Source: Flammulina velutipes
Lineage: Eukaryota; Basidiomycota; Agaricomycetes; Agaricales; Physalacriaceae
NCBI GenBank assembly: GCA_011800155.1
Contig: CM022377.1
Coordinates: 1,860,001 to 1,924,000, forward strand
DNA: 64,000 nucleotides
Direction of reading: 5' to 3'
Below are positions 21,859 to 30,959 of this stretch, one piece after another. A model generated the notes under the pieces. It searched no databases and was not told the DNA's origin. It saw only the letters and a program-made list of their open reading frames with translations. Numbering within the stretch: the stretch's first letter is position 1; each line of letters opens with the position of its first letter. The position numbers and the translations under genes are program-made.

Positions 21859-23530
21859 ATGCCCAGTTATCGTCTTGAATACGCTCCTAGCAATCGTGCT
21901 AAATGCAAAGGTATGTTCTCTTCATAATCGTTATCCTGTTGTTCAGTCTTCTAACATTCTTGTTAGGTCCCAAACCATGCACTGGTGAGCTCTTTCGCTG
22001 GTTCTTATCGTCTTCGATGGTCTTATCGGCATTATGAACCCAGGAAACACGATAGCTAAGGATACCCTGCGCTTTGGAACGACTGTCGAGATTAATGGAA
22101 AAACGTCTTAGTGTGTCTATTGTTCTCATTCTTGCGACGCGTTTGACACGTTCCCTTTTCTTCGGCAGCTCTTGGAAACACTGGGGATGCGTCTCGAGCC
22201 GCGTTTTCTCCAACATGAAGAACACTGTTCCTACTGCTGAAGAAATTGACGGTTATGAAGCTCTCAAACCTGAAGACCAGGAGAAGGTCAAGACCGCATA
22301 TAGCGAAGGGCATGTTGCCGAAGAGGATATCCCGGAGACGGCTAAGAAGACTGGCGGAGACGACGAAGCTGATGAAGAAGAAGATGAGGACAAGCCTGCG
22401 AAGAAGGGTCGTGCAACCAAGAAGAAGGCTGACGCTGATGAGGAAAAGCCGAAGCGCGCCCCCCGAGCCTCCAGGAAGGTAGGTCAAATCAATATGAACA
22501 TTTGCGAAATGCTAATATGACTTGCAGAAGAAGGAGGAAGAGGTTGACGAGGACGCTGACGACGATGAAGAAGAGGCGAAACCCAAGAAGGCAGTGCGCA
22601 AACCTCGAGCAAAGGTATGACATTTGATAGCTTGACTTTTCAATTTGCTAATTGTCTCTCTCTCTCCAGAAAGCTGACAAGGACGCGGAGGAGGACGCAG
22701 AGGAGGAGGCCCCAAAGCCCAAGAAGGCCCCGGCCAAGCCTCGTGCAAAGGTAGGCTTTTTCCGTCTTGCCACGAGAATCTGTGTAATCTGAGACTTCTT
22801 CCTAGAAAGCAAAGGCAGACGAAGATGAGGATGCAGAGGAGGAGGAAAAGCCCGCCCCCAAGAAAGCAGCGCCGAAGTCTCGAGCAAAGGCGAGTTGATC
22901 TTTCTATATCCATGTGTATGACATCTGACATCAATCCAGAAAGCGCCAGTCGATGAGGATGATGACGAGGCTGACGAGGAGGAAAAGCCTGCTCCCAAGA
23001 AACGTGCGACGAAAGCAAAGGCTCCCGTGGCTGAAAAGCCTGCACCGAAGAAGCGCGCGCCGAGGAAGAAGAAGGTATGTGGCGTACCTTTCCTTGAACC
23101 TCAACCGAACTAACGAACTTGTACAGGACGATGACGAATCTGGCGAAGACCTATCCAAAGAGGTTGGCAATGTGAAAGCTTCAGATGATGAGGCGGAGGC
23201 AGAAGAGGTCCCGAAGAAAAAGGCCGCCCCGAAGAAGAAACCAACCAAAGCTGCGGCGAAGGTATGTCGATATCTCCATATTGTGCTCGTTCTGTCTGAT
23301 TTGTGTCCGCAGGCCGAGGAATCTGCTCCCGAGGAGGAAGCAAGTGATGATGCACCGAAGAAGCGAAAGGTAGGCTCTCATTTCCGTCGCACTTTATTGA
23401 ACACTGACGATCCCTCGTTCAGAAACCCGCATCCAAGGCAGCGGCAGCGAAGCCTGCTTCCAAGAAGGCCAAGACCGCTCCCAAGAAGAAGGCTGCTGAG
23501 GAAGATGCTGAGGAAATGAATGAGGAATGA
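21859..23530 (+). CDS. PARP-type zinc-finger protein with Lys/Ala/Glu-rich repeated tail
   Basis: Nuclear DNA-binding protein by domain: the N-terminus is a single PARP-type zinc finger (RAKCKGPKPC, KDTLRFG, SWKHWGCV; ligands two Cys, His, Cys). No PARP catalytic domain follows. The rest is a histone-H1-like tail of alternating acidic and Lys/Ala/Pro blocks. Eleven exons: 21859-21910, 21967-21984 (18 nt), 22044-22104, 22169-22478, 22528-22614, 22670-22750, 22806-22889, 22940-23074, 23127-23261, 23313-23369, 23423-23530; 1128 nt, 375 aa. Exons five to ten are all phase 0 and multiples of three. The intron at 22890-22939 starts with GC. The third intron has an atypical donor (GTCTTA) but is required to restore SWKHWGC. 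It resembles small PARP-finger proteins of yeasts. Confidence 0.88.
22528..23369 (+). repeat. Repeated phase-0 exon units inside the PARP-finger gene
   Basis: Six consecutive exons (87, 81, 84, 135, 135, 57 nt) encode similar units: an acidic run, then KPKKA or PAPKK, then an ending such as KPRAK, KSRAK or RKKK directly at the splice site. Each unit begins after an acceptor, often with KA. Introns are 49-55 nt and all in phase 0, as expected if exon-plus-intron units were duplicated in tandem. Confidence 0.75.
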
Positions 23531-24197
23531 GTTAAGGACTGATCATGAACCTGTTAATGTCCCTTCGAGTGTTGTGCTGTCTTTTTTTATGTCGACGTTG
23601 CAATAAGGAACCTAATTTATATATTTATACGGAGGGGAATAAATGCAACGGGTTTAGTTCGTGACCCGCAAGAACTCGCTACGGTCGTTCTATGTATTGT
23701 CACTTGCTTACATTCGCGCTGTAGGATCATTCAACTCAAGTCACAAGCGCAGAGGCTCGGAATATCAGACCGGTCTACATAGGTGTTCTTCGAACAATGT
23801 GTGATTCCGGTTTGCCACTTAGGTTGCAACTTGATCTGCCCTCTGGACTATTGAGGTTCTCAGACATAGGTTCTCGTTGTAGATCTTCCAAAGGGACTCT
23901 GGGAGATCGCTGTTCGGCATTGCATTGTTGAATCAATGGTAAGACAGGACACGAATGTCGGGGTATGCATAGGCTACCAAGGTCGGTCGACAGACGTTCG
24001 TCCTGCGTTCGTCGTCTTCAAGGGCGTAACGAGCAAATGACTGAACATCATTATGTCCACTCTCATACTAGGCTATCTCAACAGCGATAAAATTACATGT
24101 ACTGCAAAGAGAGAGTACGGTGTGTGCTAGGGCTACAGTAGTTCATCCGAGATATCCAAAATCGTAAAAAGTCCCATCTACCATGAAGGTATTAATC
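23531..24197. other. Intergenic (convergent genes)
   Basis: 3' regions of two convergent genes; a short AT-rich stretch near 23610-23640 may serve polyadenylation. No supported gene. Confidence 0.6.
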
Positions 24198-25300
24198 CTA
24201 CGCAGTAGGTGCTGGCCGAGCAGCGGTGAGTAAAATGACAACCTTCCCTGTTGAGGTAGCCGGTGGTGCATCGGAAGTAGGCAACGCCGACTCGACGGGG
24301 ACAGAGGATGAAGGTCCCACGGTGAACGGGACGACTGAAGACGCCGAGGACGATGCAGCCTCTGAGATGGTGGCACTGACGGACTCCACGTCTGTAGCGC
24401 TGACGGGCGTGGAGGTCACCACAGCAGACTCTGTGACGCTGGGGAGTGCACTCTCCGAGAACGATGAGGGAGAAGCGGGATCGGTCACGACGGTGGATAT
24501 TGCAGTTGCCGTGCCGCTGGCAGGAGCGGATACGGCGGTGAGGGCTGAGAGGAAGCTAGACGCTTGCTCTGGAGATAAGATAGTCGTCGACGCCGAAATG
24601 GAAGTGACGGGTGGGGTCACTGTTACAGTTACAGTGACCACGCCGCTATCGGTGGTACTATCGTCTTCGGGAGAGGCTTCACCGTTCGTATCATTGGTAG
24701 AGCCATCGGATTCGTCGCAGTCATCTTGGCCGTCCGTTCCGTCGTCGTCGTCACAGGCATCATCCTCCGCACCTTCGTCGACACCTTTGTCGGTCGAAGA
24801 ATCATCAGTCGCAGGTTCATCGGTCGAAGGAGCGTCCTGTCCAGAGATGCCACCCTCCACGCCAGCCGCTTCGAAGGCAGACAGAGCTTCCGCCTTGGTC
24901 TTACAGAGTATCACCTGCCAAAAGTTGAGCAAGACGAAAGAGGAAGAAATGTAAATAATTTACAGTTCCAGGCTTTCTCTCAGATGGCAATGCGAAGCAC
25001 TGCTCTTCAGATGGGCACTCTGTAACGTCCCATTTGCTCTTGATGCATGCAGCCACCCCGCCAGATATGCACCCTAATTCTTGATCTACAGGAATGGTTC
25101 AGAGGTTGAGGAAAGTGAACAAAAAAAAGAGAGAACGTACCGTTGCATGCATCATCGACCTTCAAGGTCTGGAAGCCAACGTTCCGCGCTTGGGCATCCA
25201 ATCCATTGGTGCGCAATGTGTCCTCATCAATAGTTGGGGCTGCCCAGACGGTGGCGGAGAGAGCCAGAGCAAAGATGAATGTCGTTGTAGAAGAAAGCAT
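24198..25300 (-). CDS. Secreted Cys-containing (CBM19-like) protein with Ser/Thr-rich tail
   Basis: Probable cell-wall or extracellular protein. Exons 25300-25141, 25085-24964, 24914-24198; 999 nt, 332 aa. A signal peptide is clear (TTTFIFALALSATVWAAP). Residues 50-125 hold paired cysteines in the order GCISGGVAACIKSKW, TECPSEEQCFALPS and a GTVILCKTKAEA stretch, which resembles the chitin-binding CBM19-type domain of fungal chitinases. Next come an acidic Asp-rich stretch and a long Ser/Thr/Val-rich tail likely to be O-glycosylated. I see no convincing GPI signal at the C-terminus. Chitin binding is inference. Confidence 0.7.
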
Positions 25301-25623
25301 GTCTATGTTCGTTAACTTGAAAGATAGTAACTGGAAGTGAAGGTATCCAAGAAAAGAGCGCCTGGCTCGGGACGTTGTCGAGTCGGAAAGGTCGTGAAGG
25401 AGTAAATGGGAAACATCGAGGCAATTCACCAGCTTATAAGGGCAGAGAGAACAATAACAAACGTCGGTAAAGAGAACAATGAGATCCTTTGTTTCTATTT
25501 GGAGACCTTTCTCCGGATATCGCTCCGGAATGCCGATGCGTGGGAAGGTTAGGTAACCACTACATCAATTTTGCTGGACGATACACCCGCTATCGACCAA
25601 CGTCCCGCTCAACTCGACACAAA
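25301..25623. other. Divergent promoter region before eS26
   Basis: Region between the secreted-protein gene and the ribosomal protein gene, which point away from each other; no gene seen. Confidence 0.6.
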
Positions 25624-26296
25624 ATGGTGAGTGTCTCTACGCTGGATGGATGCGTGCCATAGCCCTTTGCCCTTTGCGATCCATGTTGTTCTGGACGATT
25701 TGGATGGAGGAATACGCTGGATGCGTCGGATGCACTTTGGATGTCCTCTGGATTCGCATTTGGACGGACTTGGCCTCGACATCCGAAATTCAATCGATGG
25801 CTGACCACCTGTGTACAGACAAAGAAAAGAAGAAATGGAGGCCGTAACAAGAAGGGCCGTGGCCACAACACCTTCGTCCGCTGCTCCAACTGCTCGCGCT
25901 GTGTGCCCAAGGACAAGGCCATCAAGCGTTTCACAGTGAGGAACATGGTCGAGAGCGCTGCCGTTAGGGATCTCAGCGAGGCTTCCATCTACCAAGGTAC
26001 GTTCCCTCGTGTATTCTCCTTGAACCGAGAATTGACATATCTACAGAATACGCCATCCCCAAATTGTACATCAAAATCGCATACTGCGTCTCTTGTGCTA
26101 TTCACTCGCATGGTGCGTCTATCTTGCTGTCATCCAATCCGTTATCATCTAATCTCTATTCTCAGTTGTACGTGTCCGATCACGCGAGGGCCGTAGGAAC
26201 CGTGCTCCTCCACCACGAGTCAGGTGGAAGGACGGTAAGAAGGTCAACCCCGCCGTCGCTGCTGCTGAGGATGCGAAGGCTGCTGCCAAAGCATGA
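25624..26296 (+). CDS. rps26: 40S ribosomal protein eS26
   Basis: Small-subunit ribosomal protein near the mRNA exit site, cytoplasmic. Exons 25624-25626 (ATG only), 25819-25996, 26047-26112, 26166-26296; 378 nt, 125 aa. The protein begins [17 protein letters not shown] and contains [19 protein letters not shown] and [10 protein letters not shown], the four zinc-ligand cysteines, then [16 protein letters not shown]. The initiator codon alone forms the first coding exon, followed by a 192-nt intron, about four times the usual length here. The Ala-rich C-terminus is typical of fungi. Confidence 0.96.
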
Positions 26297-26823
26297 GTTG
26301 TAGTTATCATTGCTTGTATTATGCTCAGCAACACTTTCCCCTCCCGAGATCAACATTTCCTGTGCGATGTAAGACGCGATACGCCTGAGCTACTCATACA
26401 AATTAACACGGTTAGTACGTTGACGATATGAACCGTTCGTAGCAATGCCTAGTGCGCATAGGAGCGTCACGTCCAGAGCTTTCCCGTTCTAAAGCGACAA
26501 AGAAATACCTCCTTCACTGAAAATTAGCGTGTTTGCCTGATTGTAACTCACTTGTGGCGTTCGAGGAATCATTTGCGTGGGAAGATTACGTGAGCCAGCA
26601 TATATAAACGGCCCGGCTAAATTTGCTTCAAACCTTCGACGTTCTTATCCCTTCCAAACGTGTTTACTGTTCTGGGAGATATTGTATCGTCGTAGAGGAA
26701 ACCAGACTTCGCTTTCGCTAGCATCTCTACGCCTCCGGGCTATGATGGCCTTCTAGATAGTGGTGAAAGTCACAATTCGATACGACAACTTAACTTACCG
26801 ACGTTCAGAATACAATTTTTTTC
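26297..26823. other. Intergenic
   Basis: No supported gene; contains the 3' end of eS26 and the upstream region of the F-box gene, including a TATATAAA at about 26600. Confidence 0.55.
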
Positions 26824-27921
26824 ATGCCTCGCATTCCTCCTGAGATCCTCGAAATCATCGTTGGCTGCCTGAGCAGTAGCGAGATAGATCTGAAAGCCTG
26901 CAGCATCGTAGCCAGGTCGTGGTTACCCATCGCACGCGCCCACTTTTTTCGGGTGGTGTTGACTCCGATCAACGTTGACGAGTTCAACGACCTTGCGACG
27001 TGCCCTTGCAGTTTCATTCCTTCTACGTTACGGGACCTTGCGCTCACGAGAAACTGGGAACCCATTCAGATCACACATTTTCCATGTCTCCCCAAAGTCG
27101 TATGCCTTGTCATTCACAACATGCACTTCTCCTCCAATTCACTCTACCCAGTCATAGATAAACTCCCTTCACTCACTCATCTATACCTTGACGAAGTCAG
27201 CTTCGACTCTTTTCCGCAAGTCGCGCGTGTCATATGCACGTTCCGCCACCTCGAAGTCCTCTCACTCTCAGACGTTGCTTGGTCGAATTCATCCGAGCCA
27301 TTAAATACCTTCAAACCTGCCCAGTCCCTCCATACCCTCGCATTAGCGCTATGCTACCAACATGATATCTTCAGTTGGCTGCTGTCTCTGTCCACCATAC
27401 CCGTCATCCCTCGCCTCAACCTCTCAAATTCCGTAGCTCCTTCATCCATCCCGTCCGTCGCCCGTTACTTCGTACATCTATCGCATCGCCTGGAGACGCT
27501 TCGTCTCGGCTTCTCTTCGTTCGACGCTGGAGGAGATGCCGAAGATTTCCTTGCTGCCGTTGACCTTCGGTTCAACGCGAACGGTCTGCGACAACTTTGG
27601 ATCGACTCCTTTGTCGGAAAGTGGGAGATCACTCAGGTGACGACCTCGGCGCCTTGGGTCCTTGATATGCTCGAGCAGCTCAAGGGGACCGAAGGACGTC
27701 TTGAAGTGCTACACTTCGGTATTGACGGTGACGTTGATGGCGAAGCATGCGAAGTCGACTGGGACCGACTTGACCAGCTCCTCGGCGAGCTTCGTGTCCC
27801 GTCAGCGTGGTTTTGGGTATCAGAAGACGCTGGTGATTTCCACGAGATAGAAATGTCGCTAAAGAAGAGGTTGAAGGGGTCGACTCGCCGAGGCGTAGTC
27901 CACGTCGCCAACACCGGTTAG
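26824..27921 (+). CDS. F-box-like protein, single exon
   Basis: Probable SCF adaptor of 365 aa without introns. The F-box is at the N-terminus (RIPPEILEIIVGCLSS, LKACSIVARSWLPIARAHFF). Leucine-rich segments follow (SLTHLYLDEVSF, HLEVLSLSDVAW, SLHTLALAL, RLETLRLGF, LRQLWIDSF). The body is similar in layout to the F-box genes at 12568 and 34333 but not a close copy. Substrate unknown. Confidence 0.82.
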   Translation: MPRIPPEILEIIVGCLSSSEIDLKACSIVARSWLPIARAHFFRVVLTPINVDEFNDLATCPCSFIPSTLRDLALTRNWEPIQITHFPCLPKVVCLVIHNMHFSSNSLYPVIDKLPSLTHLYLDEVSFDSFPQVARVICTFRHLEVLSLSDVAWSNSSEPLNTFKPAQSLHTLALALCYQHDIFSWLLSLSTIPVIPRLNLSNSVAPSSIPSVARYFVHLSHRLETLRLGFSSFDAGGDAEDFLAAVDLRFNANGLRQLWIDSFVGKWEITQVTTSAPWVLDMLEQLKGTEGRLEVLHFGIDGDVDGEACEVDWDRLDQLLGELRVPSAWFWVSEDAGDFHEIEMSLKKRLKGSTRRGVVHVANTG

Positions 27922-28204
27922 GGCTGTGTCTGTGCTATTCGCGCATGTATTACAACGGATTGAACGCTTTCGGCACAGTAAGTCGGTATGCAGGACCCAT
28001 TGAACGAATGCTAAACGACTTTGCAGCTCGCTCTCTGCTCTTTTCCGGAGAACAGGCATCCGAGATGTCATTCTTCCTAGGTCGTTCATCGCATGGAATC
28101 CGAAGGACCAAACTACTTATAAGCAAGCTCATTCTCAGCATTCTCTATCATCCCAAACATCCTCATCCTTTCATCTACTACCACCACTCATCATCTATTT
28201 TCTA

Positions 28205-28686
28205 ATGTCTGCTATCTCCACCGATCGCGTCCGCGTCTTCATGTTCATCAAGCGCAAAGAAGGCGTTACTCTCGAGGACTTGAAGAAGTACATGCTCGAA
28301 GTCTACCCCAAGAAGGTCATGGAGCATCCCTCGTCCAAGCATTCCTTGAGCTTGGAGTTGGTCAGTACAACTTGCACTCTTCCTCTCCATCGCTGGCGCT
28401 GACATCCTTGACAGATTTTCACCAACACCGAGATCTTTTCGCAGCTCCCGAAGGCTCCTCAGGAAACACCTATCGACGTGGTCATCCAGACCGACCTGCC
28501 TTCGTACGATAGCTTCCTTGAAGTGCGTTGGCTATTTCTCTCATCCAGTCCCCGAAGTACTGATTTATGAGCACACAGTTGTTCAAGGACGAGGCGTTCC
28601 TCAAGGAAACTGAAGAGAAGATCAAGGAATTGGCGGACGTCACGAAGACCATGGTACTTCCTGGTGATATTGCGAAGATCTTGTAG
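28205..28686 (+). CDS. EthD-like small protein, copy 1
   Basis: Exons 28205-28360, 28415-28522, 28579-28686; 372 nt, 123 aa. It begins with a strand RVRVFMFIKRKEGVTLEDL and a helix KKYMLEVYPKKV, the start expected of the EthD-type dimeric alpha+beta barrel fold; DVVIQTDLPSYDSFLEL and KELADVTKTMVLPGDIAKIL follow. No signal peptide. The gene 537 bases downstream is a paralogue with introns at the same places. Reaction unknown; EthD-type proteins act on small aromatic or polyketide-like compounds in some pathways, but nothing here shows that. Confidence 0.6.
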
Positions 28687-29222
28687 AATGTAGACTTTGC
28701 GCTTCAGGCTGAATAGAGCCTCAGAACACAATAACTATCGATTTATTCCATCCTTTACGAGTGGAACCAACAGACTTGAATATCACAATGTCCGATTACT
28801 TGCGCCACGATCGCACACGTAATTGATGGTATAGTTTCCCACGGGTAGCAGTCTGCCCATTGTTGCGCCCGTTTCTATACGATGGCTATCACTATCCTAT
28901 AATCCATGAGTGCTTATGTTAGATATAGAAAAGTCCAGCTTGAAATTCTGAGCAGTCGAACTTGGCTCAATATAGATAAGGAATGAATGGCAAAAGCCAT
29001 GAGGCCAGTCATATGCAGTAGTGAGGCAAAATCGCTGGGAGGGAAGTCTTAACAGTCAATGGCCTACATATAATCCAAAGCCAAAACGACTTCCGGTGCC
29101 TTCACAATTGAATGAACATGCGATAACGAAAACATTCATAAGCAGCGCTTGTTCGCCCTATCGCTGGCAATCCGAATCACCCAGGCTCCCAAGCTCACGT
29201 CCACCTCATTATCAACCCCACC
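28687..29222. other. Spacer between the tandem EthD-like genes
   Basis: No supported gene; promoter and 5' leader of the second copy. Confidence 0.55.
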
Positions 29223-29710
29223 ATGCCTATTTCCACCGACTCCGTCCGCGTATTTGCGCTTATCAAGTGTAAAGAGGGTGTGCCACTTGAGGACTTGAAG
29301 AAGTACCTGCTCGAGGTGTACCCCCAGAAGGTTAGAGAACGCCCTTCCTTCCAGGATTGGTCGAGCCATGAGTTGGTTTGTTTTGCGTCTGTATTCAGTT
29401 AAGAGACAGCTGCTGATATTACCACAGATTTTCTCCAATGCCAACTTCACTTCAAGTTCTCAGCCACTGGTGAAGGCACCCCAGGCTACGCCTTTCGACG
29501 TGATAATTCAGACCGATTTGCCCTCGGGTGACAGCTTCGTTGATGTATGTCATCTTTTCCTTATAAGATAATGATACCAATGTGCATATGTGATCTACCT
29601 AGATGTCCGAGGACGAGGCCAAGTTTTTCAAGGAAACTGAGGATAGGGTGAAGGAGGTTGCGGACGTCTTGAAGACCGTAGTGATGCGCGATATTAAGAA
29701 AGTTTTGTAG
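29223..29710 (+). CDS. EthD-like small protein, copy 2
   Basis: Exons 29223-29375, 29428-29544, 29603-29710; 378 nt, 125 aa. It is a tandem paralogue of the gene at 28205: SVRVFALIKCKEGVPLEDL, KKYLLEVYPQKV, FDVIIQTDLPSGDSFVD, KEVADVLKTVVM. Intron positions agree, and exon 3 has the same length (108 nt) in both. The divergence suggests an old duplication. Function unknown. Confidence 0.6.
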
Positions 29711-30959
29711 GATGTAAAAATTGTTTCATCGTCTACCAATGCCACATCCAATAGCCAGAAAGAATTATATCGAATCAAAATCAACGCGACTCTAACTCGA
29801 TGCCGGCGGCACGCTTCGCTTAAAACGGACATGTTCGATTCGGAAGGTGCCGATTTCCGTTGGCGAACGGACCCGATTGATCAACGTCTTCTCACTTTGC
29901 GCCTCGCCTGACATGACATCCCATTAGCTAGTCGCATTCAATATCTCCTGGTTTGAGCCCAAGCTGACTTGCAGGTAAGAACTGGCGACCAACTATGTAA
30001 GGTACTTCAAACATTTTACTCTTTCTGAATTCATTTGTTCTGAACGGAAGACAGAAATCAATAGCGTCAATGCTCGAAATGTGCACCTTTCTCTATGTCA
30101 CCATTTCACACATTTGACATCTTAACGTGTGAATGAGCGCCAGTAGATGTGCAGAAGTTGCGTCGTCACATTTGCCGGCGCGCGACTCCACTTCGGGTGC
30201 TGCGACTCCTCGACGATCTTCAAGACGAGCGAGGTTGACTACGGTATTCGTTATTTTGTCGGAACTACGACTGGGTGCTAGAGCAAGAACTTTCCTTGCT
30301 TCGAGGTGGCTAGGGAGTGAGGCTTCTTACCCGCTAGAAACAGAACTTGGCACGTCGATCACTGGCAGCTTCTCGTCCGGTTGGACGTCCGACATTTCAT
30401 CAGCAAATATTCCTACTCCCAGACGTTCACAGTTAGTCTTTCGTACCTTATGAACGCTCAGTGCTCAAACGCTAAACAGAATTCAGTGTCAATGTCCACA
30501 CTATCCTCATCGACGGTTTACTCAATCGGTCGTCACGTTGATTCCTCACAGCAAACGTAATGTTAGATCTAGCATGACTAGTACCTTCCTCTCCTTGGGA
30601 AACAGGTTTCGCACTGGCGGTGTTCAAGATGCAGTAGCGGCTACAGGACATGCAATTTAGGTTTTTATTGCCAGAGATGGAGACAAGGACCGCCATACTA
30701 CCAGGGATCCTCGCCGCGCTCGAAGCGAAATAGGCGAACTGGTAACAATCCCTAAAAGGGATAATAAAATGGCCCAAAGAGGATGTGAAATCTTACTTCA
30801 CAGAAGCGCAAGCTACGACCTTTATAAGGACAAGGCCTGTCGTCGAGGTTTTCTTCACCCCACCACCTTCCCTCTTTTTCTGAAGTCTCTCTTTCGTTCT
30901 CCCGCTCGTCGTCGTTCTCAAAACAGCCTCTCTTCGCCAGTCTCTTCACCGCCGGTATC
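29711..30959. other. Region without a secure gene; possible minus-strand exons
   Basis: The minus strand of 30085-30417 can be read as FADEMSDVQPDEKLPVIDVP followed, after a possible 36-nt intron, by about 70 open codons (APSRSSDKITNTVVNLARLE and onward). 30472-30750 has another open stretch. Splice sites are poor, so I do not call a gene. The right end is the promoter of the PUF gene. Confidence 0.35.

Noticed and set aside
25627..25818. Intron-encoded snoRNA in the long eS26 intron
   Set aside because: No TGATGA/CTGA box pair and no H/ACA layout found; length alone is not enough.
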